A stretch of DNA of 49,487 bases from an uncultured Glaciecola sp. Lineage in GTDB: Bacteria; Pseudomonadota; Gammaproteobacteria; Enterobacterales; Alteromonadaceae. The notes under the pieces are model-generated. The model was not told where the DNA came from. It saw only the letters and a list, made by a program, of their open reading frames with translations, and ran no database searches. Positions 19,290-28,537 of the stretch are shown here, in pieces (positions within the stretch are counted from its first letter, which is position 1; every line of letters starts with the position of its first letter). The DNA lies in the NCBI GenBank assembly GCA_905479945.1, contig CAJQOP010000049.1, positions 1 to 49,487 on the forward strand, in the 5' to 3' direction. The position numbers were made by a program, and so were the translations under genes.

Positions 19290-19535
19290 ATGGCTAAAGG
19301 TCAATCACTTCAAGACCCCTTCTTAAACGCATTAAGAAAAGAACGTATTCCAGTATCAATTTACCTAGTAAATGGAATTAAACTGCAAGGCCAAGTTGAG
19401 TCATTCGACCAATTTGTTATTTTACTGAAGAACACGGTAAGCCAAATGGTTTATAAGCATGCAATTTCGACCGTCGTGCCCTCTAGAACAATTGTGATGC
19501 CCACACAAGACGGTAGTGATGGTCAAGCCGAGTAA
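19290..19535 (+). CDS. hfq: RNA chaperone Hfq
   Basis: An 81-residue Hfq, shorter than the 102 residues of E. coli because the C-terminal tail is only about 15 residues ([12 protein letters not shown]). Sm1 (about 8-50) and Sm2 (VYKHAIS at about 54-60) are complete, including the Gln8/Phe42-type uridine-binding positions and the proximal-site YKH. AAGGAT precedes the ATG. It lies 97 bases downstream of miaA. The acidic tail fits the short-tail Hfq of several marine gammaproteobacteria. It forms hexamers that pair small RNAs with mRNAs. Confidence 0.97.
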   Translation: MAKGQSLQDPFLNALRKERIPVSIYLVNGIKLQGQVESFDQFVILLKNTVSQMVYKHAISTVVPSRTIVMPTQDGSDGQAE

Positions 19536-19605
19536 TGCCAATCGGCTTCAAGCTACCGTCTGTATTTATGAACATTAATTGAATCTAATATAAACGGAGC
19601 CTTAT

Positions 19606-20889
19606 TTGTTTGATCGTTACGAAGCCGGTGAACAGGCTGTTTTAGTTCACGTTGATTTTTCTGATGAAGACAACAAGGAAGACGTAAACGAACTGCAAAT
19701 GTTAGTAAGTTCAGCGGGTGTTAACACAGCCTCTATACTTACGACGTCTAAAAATTCTCCTCAAGCAAAGTATTTCGTTGGCATTGGCAAAGCTGAAGAA
19801 ATTGCTGAAACAGTAAAAGCTATTGGCGCAGATGTTGTTATTTTTAACCATCAACTTTCTCCTTCTCAAGAGCGTAATTTAGAAGCGCTGATTCAATGTC
19901 GTGTGCTCGATCGTACGAGCTTAATATTAGATATTTTTGCGCAAAGGGCAAGAACGCACGAGGGTAAGCTACAAGTTGAACTTGCTCAGTTACGCCACAT
20001 GTCAACTCGGCTTATACGTGGTTGGACTCATTTAGAACGCCAGAAAGGCGGGATCGGCTTGCGGGGCCCAGGTGAAACTCAGTTAGAAACGGATAGACGA
20101 CTTCTCAGAGGGCGAGTCAAGGCTATATTGAAGCGGCTAGATAAAGTTAAAAAACAGCGTGAACAGGGTCGACGCTCTCGTAAACGCGCTGAAATACCTA
20201 CCGTATCGCTTGTTGGGTATACTAATGCGGGAAAGTCGACACTATTTAATACTATTACAAATGCAGGTGTGTATGCCGCAGACCAGTTGTTTGCCACGCT
20301 TGACCCAACGCTGCGTAAAATTGAATTAGCCGAAGTTGGGCAAGCTATTTTAGCTGATACCGTTGGTTTTATTCGTCATTTGCCACATGATTTGGTTGCT
20401 GCTTTTAAAGCAACACTGCAAGAAACACAAGAAGCCGATATTTTATTGCATGTAATTGATTATGCCGATGAACAATATCGAGAAAATATTGACCAAGTAA
20501 ATGCAGTCTTGGATGAAATTGACGCGGGCGATGTGCCTCAACTAATAGTTTGTAATAAAATTGATCGACTTGACGGTGTTGAACCGAAGATTGATAGAGA
20601 TGAAAATGGACGCCCTATTCGCGTTTGGATCTCAGCTCAAGAAGGTTTGGGTATTGATTTATTGAAAATTGCCCTCACTGAATGTTTACACAAGACAATG
20701 GTGGAGTATCAGTTAAAAGTTCCACCGAATGAAGGCAGCTTGCGTGGAATGCTCTATAATCTTAATTGTATTGCAGAGCAAAGTTATTCAGAAGAAGGTG
20801 ATTGGTTAGTTTCTGTTAAAATGCTGGATAGTGATTGGAATAAAATTGATAAACAGCTAGATAATCGACTAAAAAAATACATTTTGTAA
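19606..20889 (+). CDS. hflX: Ribosome-associated GTPase HflX
   Basis: A 427-residue HflX, which splits stalled or hibernating ribosomes. The N-terminal HflX domain (1-190) ends with the glycine-rich QKGGIGLRGPGETQLETDRR region. The GTPase domain has G1 GYTNAGKST (204-212), G3 DTVGF and G4 NKID. The start is a TTG, supported by GGAG at 19595-19598 and by the conserved N-terminus FDRYEAGEQAVLVHVDF, which begins directly after it. It lies 70 bases after hfq. A perfect 10-bp AT-rich hairpin follows its stop codon. Confidence 0.95.
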   Translation: MFDRYEAGEQAVLVHVDFSDEDNKEDVNELQMLVSSAGVNTASILTTSKNSPQAKYFVGIGKAEEIAETVKAIGADVVIFNHQLSPSQERNLEALIQCRVLDRTSLILDIFAQRARTHEGKLQVELAQLRHMSTRLIRGWTHLERQKGGIGLRGPGETQLETDRRLLRGRVKAILKRLDKVKKQREQGRRSRKRAEIPTVSLVGYTNAGKSTLFNTITNAGVYAADQLFATLDPTLRKIELAEVGQAILADTVGFIRHLPHDLVAAFKATLQETQEADILLHVIDYADEQYRENIDQVNAVLDEIDAGDVPQLIVCNKIDRLDGVEPKIDRDENGRPIRVWISAQEGLGIDLLKIALTECLHKTMVEYQLKVPPNEGSLRGMLYNLNCIAEQSYSEEGDWLVSVKMLDSDWNKIDKQLDNRLKKYIL

Positions 20890-20915
20890 AGATTTTTTAT
20901 CACTTTAAAAAATCT
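20890..20915 (+). other. AT-rich hairpin in the hflX-hflK gap
   Basis: AGATTTTTTA (20890-20899) and TAAAAAATCT (20906-20915) form a perfect 10-bp stem with a six-base loop immediately after the hflX stop codon. No T tract follows the stem, so it may protect a 3' end or attenuate rather than terminate fully. Confidence 0.6.
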
Positions 20916-20992
20916 ATTCGAACACACTTTTAGTATAAGTAAATAGTATATAAAACAATAATCATTAATGACTTTAATTACGGAGTATTAGT

Positions 20993-22150
20993 ATGGCTTG
21001 GAATGAGCCGGGTGGTGATAAAAACGACCCTTGGAAAAATCGCGGCGGTAAAGAACAAGGTCCACCAGACCTTGATGAAGTACTGAAAAACCTTTTTGGT
21101 AAATTTAGCAAATCAGGCGGCAGTGGTGGCAGCGGTAAAAGCTACACTGGCATGGGTGTGGGTATCCTTATTGGTATACTCGTGTCTATATGGGCGCTCA
21201 GTGGTTTCTATACGATTAAAGAAGCAGAACGCGGGGTTATACTGCGGTTTGGTGAGAACACTGGCGTATTAGCGCAACCAGGTTTGAGTTGGAAGATGAC
21301 ATTCATCGACCAAATCATTCCAGTTAATGTTCAATCAATTCGAGATGTTGGTTCGGCAGGTGCAATGCTCACTGAAGACGAAAACATGGTTCGCGTTGAA
21401 ATGGAAATGCAGTATCGTATTGCAGATGCATATAAGTGGACTTTCTCGGTTACTGATCCGGAAATGAGTTTAAGCCAAGCATTAGACAGTGCGATTCGTT
21501 ATGTAGTGGGTCACACGAAAATGGATGACATCCTTACAGACGGCCGTGAAGCTGCACGTCAGCGAGTTCGTGAAGAGGTTGAAGATATCGTTGGTGCATA
21601 CAATATTGGCGTGTCCATTATCGACATGAACTTTAAAGATGCTCGACCGCCAGCGGAAGTAAAGGCTGCGTTTGATGATGCTATTGCAGCTCAAGAGGAT
21701 GAAGTAAGATTTATTCGTGAAGCTGAAGCTTACGCTCGAGAAATAGAGCCTAGAGCGCGTGGTCAAGTTAACCGTATGAACGAAGAAGCACAAGCTTATA
21801 AAGAGCGTTCGGTTTTGGAAGCTCAAGGTGAAGTTGCTCGTTTTGAAGAGTTACTACCTCAATACTTAGCTGCTCCCATCGTTACAAGACAACGTATTTA
21901 TCTTGAAACCATGGAACAAGTTTTTTCTAGTACGAGTAAAATCATTGTCGACACTGAAGGTAGTGGCAACATGATGTATTTGCCATTGGATAAAATAATG
22001 GATCGTCAAAACTCACAGACTCAGGCGCAACGTGACCAAGCTAGAAACACCTTAGAAGGTTTACGTAATTCACCTGCTGCGGAAGAGCTATTAAACCGCA
22101 CCGTTGACAACCTTAATACGCGCAATGGCGCCAGACAAGGGAGAAACTAA
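20993..22150 (+). CDS. hflK: HflK, FtsH-regulating SPFH membrane protein
   Basis: A 385-residue SPFH/band 7 protein. The N-terminus (1-50) is Gly- and charge-rich and cytoplasmic (MAWNEPGGDKNDPWKNRGG). One transmembrane segment lies at about 52-74, and the SPFH domain follows at about 75-270 in the periplasm. A helical coiled-coil segment (about 240-300, rich in Ala, Glu and Arg) and a polar tail complete it. HflK and HflC form the large cage around the FtsH protease. GGAG stands upstream of the ATG, and hflC begins three bases after the stop. Confidence 0.96.
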   Translation: MAWNEPGGDKNDPWKNRGGKEQGPPDLDEVLKNLFGKFSKSGGSGGSGKSYTGMGVGILIGILVSIWALSGFYTIKEAERGVILRFGENTGVLAQPGLSWKMTFIDQIIPVNVQSIRDVGSAGAMLTEDENMVRVEMEMQYRIADAYKWTFSVTDPEMSLSQALDSAIRYVVGHTKMDDILTDGREAARQRVREEVEDIVGAYNIGVSIIDMNFKDARPPAEVKAAFDDAIAAQEDEVRFIREAEAYAREIEPRARGQVNRMNEEAQAYKERSVLEAQGEVARFEELLPQYLAAPIVTRQRIYLETMEQVFSSTSKIIVDTEGSGNMMYLPLDKIMDRQNSQTQAQRDQARNTLEGLRNSPAAEELLNRTVDNLNTRNGARQGRN

Positions 22151-22153
22151 AAC

Positions 22154-23035
22154 ATGAAGAATTTATTAGCGATTGTCATTATTATCTTGCTTGGTCTAGC
22201 TTACAATGCGGTATTTGTTGTTACTGAAGGGACACGTTCAATCGTAGTTCAGTTTGGTAAAGTTAAACAAGATGAAACAGGAAAAACGGAAGTATTTAGT
22301 CCGGGTTTGCATTTCAAATTGCCTTTTTTCGATAAAGTTAAGCCGCTTGATGCGCGTATTCAAACCTTGGATGAGCAGCCAGACCGCTTCGTTACTATTG
22401 AAAAAGAAGATTTGATTGTTGATTCTTACGTAAAATGGAAAATCCTAGATTTTGAACGTTATTACTTATCAACTGGCGGTGACAAATTTAAAGCTGAAAG
22501 TTTGTTAAAGCAGAAAGTAAATAACGGTCTGCGTTCTGAGTTCGGTTCTCGTACAATTAAACAGATTGTATCTGGTGAACGTAGTGAACTGATGGATGAA
22601 GCAATGGAACAAGCGTCAGGCAGTTCTGATGAGCTTGGCATTGAAATCGTTGATGTAAGAGTGAAGCAAATTAACCTTCCTACTGAAATCAGTGAATCAA
22701 TCTTCAACCGTATGCGTTCAGAGCGTGCTGCAGCAGCAAGAGAATATCGTTCAGAAGGTAAAGAGCAGGGCGAAATTATCCGCGCTAACATTGATGCAAA
22801 GGTAACTATCATGTTAGCAAATGCTGAGCGTAACGCGCTTCAACTGCGTGGTGAAGGTGCAGCACAATCTGCAAAGATTTACGCTGAAACGTTTTCTAAG
22901 GATGTTGAGTTTTATTCATTCTTAAGAAGTATGGATGCATACAAAAACAGCTTTAATAGCAAGCAAGACGTTATCGTGCTGGAGCCGGACAGTGAATTCT
23001 TTAATTACTTGAATTCGCAAAACGGCAAGAAGTAA
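22154..23035 (+). CDS. hflC: HflC, FtsH-regulating SPFH membrane protein
   Basis: A 293-residue partner of HflK. Residues 4-22 are the single membrane segment, and the SPFH domain covers about 20-190, starting VVTEGTRSIVVQFGKV. An Ala/Glu/Arg-rich helix (about 190-255) follows. It is co-transcribed with hflK and ends the housekeeping run; a strong terminator stands 20 bases after the stop. In E. coli purA follows nearby, but here an AbgT transporter follows instead. Confidence 0.96.
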   Translation: MKNLLAIVIIILLGLAYNAVFVVTEGTRSIVVQFGKVKQDETGKTEVFSPGLHFKLPFFDKVKPLDARIQTLDEQPDRFVTIEKEDLIVDSYVKWKILDFERYYLSTGGDKFKAESLLKQKVNNGLRSEFGSRTIKQIVSGERSELMDEAMEQASGSSDELGIEIVDVRVKQINLPTEISESIFNRMRSERAAAAREYRSEGKEQGEIIRANIDAKVTIMLANAERNALQLRGEGAAQSAKIYAETFSKDVEFYSFLRSMDAYKNSFNSKQDVIVLEPDSEFFNYLNSQNGKK

Positions 23036-23054
23036 AAGTTGGTATTGAAATAAG

Positions 23055-23082
23055 AAAGGGTCACTATTATGTGGCCCTTTTT
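23055..23082 (+). terminator. Rho-independent terminator after hflC
   Basis: AAAGGGTCAC and GTGGCCCTTT form a 10-bp stem with one T-G wobble and a six-base loop, continuing into a T tract (five T in all). It closes the hflKC transcript. Confidence 0.88.
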
Positions 23083-23277
23083 CGTACTAGTGTGAAAACG
23101 TCCTTTAAAAAGTCCTAATGTGTTTCTTTCAATCCGCATTACTACTGCCCTGTTTAAATTGAATTGATAAACTAATTTTCACATTACACATCACTCACAA
23201 TAATTTTTAAATGATATAAAAGCATAATTTCGGTATGATTTAGCTATATCAAAATAATAATAATAAGAGAGCGGCAT

Positions 23278-24888
23278 TTGAGCAGCAGCAATTCATCTCC
23301 AACTCCTTCATCAAACCAATCAAAAGATATATCGCAGTCCGGTTGGTTTTCGCGCTTTTTATCAACAGTAGAGTGGTTGGGTAACCTTTTGCCCCACCCC
23401 ATTACATTGTTTGCTTCTTTGGCTGTTCTAATTGTTTTACTAAGTGGTGTTCTTGGCTATTTTGACGTTAGTGTCGTTGACCCGCGCCCATTGGGCAGCA
23501 GCGGACGCGATGCTGATGGTCTAATTGAGGTGATTTCCTTATTAGATGCCGATGGCCTGCGCCGAATTGTCACTGGATTAGTTACCAATTTCACCGGTTT
23601 TGCGCCATTGGGAACGGTATTGGTCGCACTTTTAGGCGTTTCTTTAGCTGAGCATTCAGGCCTACTTAGTACAATTATGCGTTCAATGGTAATGAATGCA
23701 TCTAACCGCATGGTAACAGTAGTTATCGTTTTTGCCGGCGTAGTATCAAATACCGCATCGGAGCTCGGTTATGTGGTTATGATCCCACTTGCCGCGATGA
23801 TTTTTCACTCTCTGGGTAGGCACCCATTAGCCGGACTTGCTGCCGCATTTGCAGGTGTATCAGCAGGTTATAGTGCAAACATTTTGATCGGAACAGTTGA
23901 TCCATTGCTAGCAGGTTTCACCGAGAGTTCCGCACGTATTATCGATCCAGAATATACTGTCAGTGCCGAAGTTAATTGGTACTTCATGATAATAAGTACC
24001 TTCGCTGTCGCAGCAATGGGTGCATTTGTTACAGAAAAAATTGTAGAACCCAGGCTAGGAAAATACGACCCAAGTGAAGCTTCGATAGACTTAGGTAAAC
24101 AGCAACTCGATAGCCCGACTGCATTAGAAGTAAAAGGAATGAAGTGGGCAGGCTTAAGTTTCGTTATATTGTTGGCCTTATTAGCTTTAACCGTGGTGCC
24201 TGCTGATGGTATTTTAAGAAATCAAGAAACCGGTTTGGTGAAAGGCTCGCCTTTCTTGAAAGGTATCGTAGTCTACATTTTTGTTACTTTCGCTATTCCT
24301 GGTTTTGTTTACGGAAAAATCGTAGGAACAATGAAGAATGATCGTGATGTTATTGATGCGATGGCAAAAAGTATGAGCTCCATGGGCTTATATATTGTTC
24401 TTGTGTTTTTTGCAGCTCAATTCGTTGCGTTTTTCAAATGGACTAATTTAGGCACGGTTCTAGCGGTAAAAGGCGCGGCAGCTCTCCAAGCGACTGGCTT
24501 GGATGGTCCGGAAGTATTTGTGTTGTTCATCTTAATGTGTGGTTTGGTTAACCTATCATTGGGAAGTGCATCCGCACAGTGGGCCATAACGGCACCAATT
24601 TTTGTGCCGATGCTGATGCTAATTGGTTATTCACCTGAGGTAATTCAAGCGGCCTACAGAATTGGTGACTCAGTAACTAACGTGATTACGCCAATGATGA
24701 GTTACTTTGGCTTAATATTAGCCATAGGGGTCCGCTACAAAAAGGACTTAGGTATTGGTACATTAATAGCGACAATGTTGCCTTACACGCTTGTCTTCTT
24801 AGTTGGCTGGACTATTTTGTTCTATGTATGGGTATTTGCATTTGGTTTACCTGTAGGACCTGGAGCACCAACTTACTATACGCCTTAA
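23278..24888 (+). CDS. AbgT-family transporter
   Basis: A 536-residue inner-membrane protein that aligns along its whole length with AbgT, the aminobenzoyl-glutamate transporter, with many hydrophobic segments. Conserved pieces include NFTGFAPLGTVLVALLGVSLAEHSGLL, the SNTASELGYV region where AbgT has SHISSDAALV, and LILMCGLVNLSLGSASAQWAI. The family imports p-aminobenzoyl-glutamate or exports sulfonamides, as reported for MtrF and YdaH, and substrate cannot be told from sequence. The start is a TTG with GAGAG upstream; no ATG lies near the conserved N-terminus. No abgAB hydrolase genes are adjacent. A 9-bp hairpin without T tract lies at 24948-24970 downstream. Confidence 0.88.
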   Translation: MSSSNSSPTPSSNQSKDISQSGWFSRFLSTVEWLGNLLPHPITLFASLAVLIVLLSGVLGYFDVSVVDPRPLGSSGRDADGLIEVISLLDADGLRRIVTGLVTNFTGFAPLGTVLVALLGVSLAEHSGLLSTIMRSMVMNASNRMVTVVIVFAGVVSNTASELGYVVMIPLAAMIFHSLGRHPLAGLAAAFAGVSAGYSANILIGTVDPLLAGFTESSARIIDPEYTVSAEVNWYFMIISTFAVAAMGAFVTEKIVEPRLGKYDPSEASIDLGKQQLDSPTALEVKGMKWAGLSFVILLALLALTVVPADGILRNQETGLVKGSPFLKGIVVYIFVTFAIPGFVYGKIVGTMKNDRDVIDAMAKSMSSMGLYIVLVFFAAQFVAFFKWTNLGTVLAVKGAAALQATGLDGPEVFVLFILMCGLVNLSLGSASAQWAITAPIFVPMLMLIGYSPEVIQAAYRIGDSVTNVITPMMSYFGLILAIGVRYKKDLGIGTLIATMLPYTLVFLVGWTILFYVWVFAFGLPVGPGAPTYYTP

Positions 24889-25022
24889 CCTTTAGCACTA
24901 ATTGCTACGGTCAATTATTGGCATTAAATCGTCAGAAAGATGAAACTGCTAAGTCCAAAATGGGCTTAGCAACGTAATCTTAGCTATCACATTTTTATTC
25001 AAAGCTTATAATCTAGAAATAT

Positions 25023-26114
25023 ATGAAATTTAAAACACAGTCAAACTTCACTCATGCTCAAGCGGACAAAGTGGGAGTGTTAATCTCCAATTTGGGCACG
25101 CCAACAGCACCGACCAAGCAGGCACTCAAACCCTACTTAAAACAGTTCTTATCGGACCCTAGAGTCGTAGAAATTCCTAGAATTATTTGGTGGTGTATTC
25201 TTAATCTTATTATTTTGCGTCTTAGACCAAAGCGTTCTGCCGAGGCTTATAAAACGGTTTGGACTGACGAGGGTTCCCCTTTATTGGTTCATACTAAGAA
25301 CCAAGCCAAAGGTTTAACTGACAAATTGAAAGCAGAGTATGGCGACAATGTTGTGCTTAGTTACGCCATGCGCTATGGAGAGCCTTCGGTTGGCAATGCC
25401 ATCGATGATCTACTCTCGCAAGGTGCAAGAAAAATTGTTGTTTTACCTTTATATCCGCAATACTGTGCCTCTACGACTGGCTCGACTTTTGATGCTGTAG
25501 CTGAAGATTTTACAAAACGTCGGTGGTTGCCTGATTTACGTTTTGTGAGTCACTATCATGACAATCCAGAATATATAAAATGTGTTGCTAACAAAATTCG
25601 CGAACATTGGGAGACTCATGCTCGAGCTGACAAGTTAATGTTTTCATATCATGGGATCCCTAAAAGATACCTGCTTAACGGCGACCCATATCATTGTGAA
25701 TGTTACAAAACCTCTCGCTTAATCGCCGAAGACTTAGGTTTGCAAGAGTCAGAATATATGACTTCGTTTCAATCGCGCTTTGGTCGTGAAGAATGGTTGA
25801 CGCCTTATACCGACTTTACTTTAAAGGCTTTTCCTGAGCAGGGGGTTAAATCTGTGCAGGTTATCTGTCCAGGCTTCTCCTCTGACTGCTTAGAAACTAT
25901 AGAAGAAATTGGTGAAGAAAATCGCGAGTATTTTGAAGAAGCGGGTGGTGAACGCTACGAGTACATAGAAGCTTTAAACAGTGATGATGCACATTTATCT
26001 ATGTTATTTAATCTTATCAAAGACAATATGCAAGGCTGGCAATTAGCGCCAGGTAAAGACAATGACTATGCCCAAAGGGATTCACTTGCTAGAAAGTTAG
26101 GTTCAGATAAATAG
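25023..26114 (+). CDS. hemH: Ferrochelatase HemH
   Basis: A 363-residue ferrochelatase that inserts ferrous iron into protoporphyrin IX. The start VGVLISNLGTPTAPT is typical, and the catalytic His210 (FSYHGIP) and Glu291 (CLETIEEI) are in place. A Cys-rich piece (YHCECYKT, 223-230) and Cys282/Cys289 may bear the [2Fe-2S]-type or structural cysteines seen in some bacterial enzymes; that is inference. The stop codon shares its last base with the GTG start of the DUF4112 gene, so the two are translationally coupled. Confidence 0.96.
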   Translation: MKFKTQSNFTHAQADKVGVLISNLGTPTAPTKQALKPYLKQFLSDPRVVEIPRIIWWCILNLIILRLRPKRSAEAYKTVWTDEGSPLLVHTKNQAKGLTDKLKAEYGDNVVLSYAMRYGEPSVGNAIDDLLSQGARKIVVLPLYPQYCASTTGSTFDAVAEDFTKRRWLPDLRFVSHYHDNPEYIKCVANKIREHWETHARADKLMFSYHGIPKRYLLNGDPYHCECYKTSRLIAEDLGLQESEYMTSFQSRFGREEWLTPYTDFTLKAFPEQGVKSVQVICPGFSSDCLETIEEIGEENREYFEEAGGERYEYIEALNSDDAHLSMLFNLIKDNMQGWQLAPGKDNDYAQRDSLARKLGSDK

Positions 26115-26560
26115 TGTCCTCTAAAAACAAAGATCATGAACTTTTTCGTGCACCTGACGAATTGCTTCAAGCTCAATCAATCGCAAACACTCTAGATACG
26201 GCGGTTAAGGTCCCGTTTATTGGCATTCGTGTTGGTTTAGATTTTTTGATTGGTTTAATTCCCGTTATTGGTGACGGTATTACGTTGCTTCTATCTATGA
26301 GAATAGTGTATTTGGGAAGAAAGCTGGGCATTCCTGAAGCTTTGCAAGCCGCTATGCTGCGCAACACTTTGCTTGATTTTGGCTTAGGTTTTATTCCGGT
26401 GCTGGGCGATCTGGTTGATTTGTTTTACAAAGCTAACCAAAAGAACGCACGTATTATGGAGCGTTGGTGGGTAGAGCAAAACAAAGAGCAAATTGATGCC
26501 TTAACCGCGCAAAAGGTATTAGAGTGGGAGCGTCAACAACAAGACGCGGATAAGGAGTAG
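26114..26560 (+). CDS. DUF4112 membrane protein
   Basis: A 148-residue protein of the DUF4112 family, function unknown. Two hydrophobic stretches with the repeated pattern IPVIGD (residues 51-56) and IPVLGDLVDLFY (93-104) are the family hallmark, and each is likely a membrane helix or hairpin. The C-terminal third is charged and Gln-rich, probably cytoplasmic. GTG start overlapping the hemH stop by one base (TAGTG). Coupling to hemH is a positional hint only. Confidence 0.82.
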   Translation: MSSKNKDHELFRAPDELLQAQSIANTLDTAVKVPFIGIRVGLDFLIGLIPVIGDGITLLLSMRIVYLGRKLGIPEALQAAMLRNTLLDFGLGFIPVLGDLVDLFYKANQKNARIMERWWVEQNKEQIDALTAQKVLEWERQQQDADKE

Positions 26561-26612
26561 CCCTAAGCCCTAGTCATAATATGTAAGTAGCCATTGCTAA
26601 CTTAATTTTATC

Positions 26613-26978
26613 TCACTCATTTAAATGGCTATACAATTCGAGCGTTTCTATTGGAATGATAGACAGAGCTGATTCATTAGTTGCTTCGAGGTCTATTTTA
26701 GGAGCTACTTCCATATATAAAGCTTCACGCCAGCGCATCGCGCACAAACACCATCGGTCCCCTGGTTTCAAACCATTAAACTGATACATTGGGTTTGCAG
26801 TGATTAAATCATTACCCCGAGACAAACTGTATTGCAGGAATTCTTCAGTGACAATTGCACACACACTATGATTGCCGACATCACCTTCTGGTACATAGCA
26901 AAAACCCTCTCTAGTATAGCCAGTATTGCCGCAACAGAGCTTTAATGTTGTTCCCAATACGTTCTTTTGATTTGCCAT
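26613..26978 (-). CDS. DUF2237 family protein
   Basis: A 121-residue soluble protein matching DUF2237. The conserved segments are VLGTTLKLCC near the start, TREGFCYVPEGDVGNHSVCAIVTEEFL, then SRGNDL and GLKPGDRWCLCAMRW. Six cysteines are spread along it, including a CC pair (15-16) and CLC (77-79), suggesting metal binding or redox chemistry. No function is established for the family as far as I know. It is divergent from the UbiG-type gene (61-bp gap) and convergent with the DUF4112 gene. Confidence 0.85.
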   Translation of the reverse strand: MANQKNVLGTTLKLCCGNTGYTREGFCYVPEGDVGNHSVCAIVTEEFLQYSLSRGNDLITANPMYQFNGLKPGDRWCLCAMRWREALYMEVAPKIDLEATNESALSIIPIETLELYSHLNE

Positions 26979-27039
26979 TTGTAATCCTTAAACTTGATAC
27001 TGCGTATAAAACACTATTCTTGGTTAATTAGATACTACA

Positions 27040-27813
27040 ATGTTAGATAAAAGTAAGCTTAGTCATATTTCGCAAAAAAATGCGCATGACATAAATGTAT
27101 CATCGCAAGAAATAGAAAAGTTTGATCGGCTTGCCGAATCTTGGTGGGATCCGGATGGCCAGTATAAAACTGCGCTTATTTTTAATGAAGCTAGAATCAG
27201 CTACTTTGTACCCCAAATTTGTCAGCACTTTAACAGAAATCCGAGCCATAAAGATTGCCTCAAAGGAATTAGTGTACTAGATGTAGGAAGTGGAGGAGGC
27301 CTCGTGTGTGAGCCTCTTGCCGCATTAGGGGCGAGTGTTGTTGGGATTGATGCAAGTGCCATGAGTATTGAAGTGGCAAAACGACATTCTATTAAATCTG
27401 GACTGCATATAGATTATCGTCACATGCTCTCCACTGAACTAGCCAGAACAAATGAACAGTTTGATATTGTGATTAACGCTGAAGTTGTTGAGCATGTACC
27501 CGACCAAGCTGGTTTGATTAAAGAATGCGGCAGTTTAACCAAGCAAGATGGAATGACTATATTAGCTACATTAAATAGGACACTAAAATCGTACATTATT
27601 GCCATTCTTGGTGCTGAATACATAATGCGATATCTGCCGATTGGCACCCATAGTTGGGGGAAGTTTGTTACACCTGAAGAGTTAAACCGAATGGCCTCAG
27701 CGGCAAGCTTAACAAAATTAAGTCAATCAGGTATGGCTTATAATCCTTTGAGTAAAAAGTGGCGGCTTACCAAGGATATGGCAGTTAACTATATTCAGTG
27801 TTATAAAAAATAA
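27040..27813 (+). CDS. ubiG: UbiG-type ubiquinone O-methyltransferase
   Basis: A 257-residue class I SAM methyltransferase. EKFDRLAESWWDPDGQYK is the UbiG/Coq3 N-terminal signature, and SAM motif I reads VLDVGSGGGLVCEPLA. NAEVVEHV, ATLNRTLKSY, GAEYIMRYLPIGTHSWGKFVTPEEL and the terminal DMAVNYIQ complete it. UbiG methylates two hydroxyls during ubiquinone synthesis. The HSWGKFVTPEEL and YNPLSKKWRLTKD wording looks closer to alphaproteobacterial and mitochondrial enzymes than to the usual gammaproteobacterial UbiG. The isolated position, away from other ubi genes, fits acquisition or a second copy. Family assignment is firm, exact role less so. Confidence 0.82.
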   Translation: MLDKSKLSHISQKNAHDINVSSQEIEKFDRLAESWWDPDGQYKTALIFNEARISYFVPQICQHFNRNPSHKDCLKGISVLDVGSGGGLVCEPLAALGASVVGIDASAMSIEVAKRHSIKSGLHIDYRHMLSTELARTNEQFDIVINAEVVEHVPDQAGLIKECGSLTKQDGMTILATLNRTLKSYIIAILGAEYIMRYLPIGTHSWGKFVTPEELNRMASAASLTKLSQSGMAYNPLSKKWRLTKDMAVNYIQCYKK

Positions 27814-27909
27814 AAATGTTTAGATATCTAATTTCACTCTTATTTTAATCTAAACTATTAGCATGAAAATATCCTAGAGCAATCTCTAGTCCTAAGGGAA
27901 TAACAAATA

Positions 27910-28518
27910 ATGAAAATTTACGACACTAAAACTGCGCCTACACCAAGAAGAGTAAGAGTTTTTCTTGCAGAAAAAAATATTCCAATGGAGTATGTTCAGG
28001 TGGATTTGCAAAAGGGTGAGAATCTCTCTAAAGAAATGCGAGTTAAAAATCCGATCGGGAAAATTCCTATTTTGGAGCTAGACGATGGCACTTGTATTAG
28101 TGAAAGTGACGCAATATGCCAGTATTTCGAAGCGCTGCAACCAGAACCTTATTTGTTTGGTGAAACCCCATTACAAAAAGCCCAAATAGCTATGTGGTCG
28201 CGTCAAGTGGAGTTTTATTTGTTTATGCAAATTGGCATGTGCTTCCAGCATACAACGGGTTATTTCAAAGACAGAATGAACCCAATAAAGGAATATGGAG
28301 TTGAAGCTGGTATTAACGCATCCAAGTTTTTGAGCGTGCTTAACAGGCGTCTCGAAAATAGCCCACACGTTGGAGGTGACGAGTTCTCAATTGCCGACAT
28401 CACTACGATGTGCTCAATTGACTTTGGTCGCGTAGTCGATGTTCGCATCAAAGAAGAGCATACCGCCTTAACTGAGTGGTATAACAGGGTTTCTGCTAGA
28501 CCAAGCGCAAAGGCGTAA
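27910..28518 (+). CDS. Glutathione S-transferase family protein
   Basis: A 202-residue GST. The thioredoxin-like N-terminal domain (1-80) shows TPRRVRVFLAEKNI, the cis-proline GKIPILEL and the gamma-glutamyl site SESDAICQYF. The C-terminal helical domain (about 90-200) has the DEFSIADITTMCSIDF capping motif. Early catalytic-residue candidates are Thr8 and Pro10; the class cannot be fixed. It could conjugate electrophiles or peroxides to glutathione. It follows the UbiG-type gene by 96 bases and is convergent with the serine hydrolase gene, with 19 bases between stops. Confidence 0.88.
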   Translation: MKIYDTKTAPTPRRVRVFLAEKNIPMEYVQVDLQKGENLSKEMRVKNPIGKIPILELDDGTCISESDAICQYFEALQPEPYLFGETPLQKAQIAMWSRQVEFYLFMQIGMCFQHTTGYFKDRMNPIKEYGVEAGINASKFLSVLNRRLENSPHVGGDEFSIADITTMCSIDFGRVVDVRIKEEHTALTEWYNRVSARPSAKA

Positions 28519-28537
28519 ATAAAGTCCTATCTCAAAG

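Noticed and set aside
24948..24970. Nine-base-pair hairpin (GCTAAGTCC/GGGCTTAGC) after the AbgT-type gene
   Set aside because: The stem is good but AACGTAATC follows instead of a T tract; termination here is possible but not supported.
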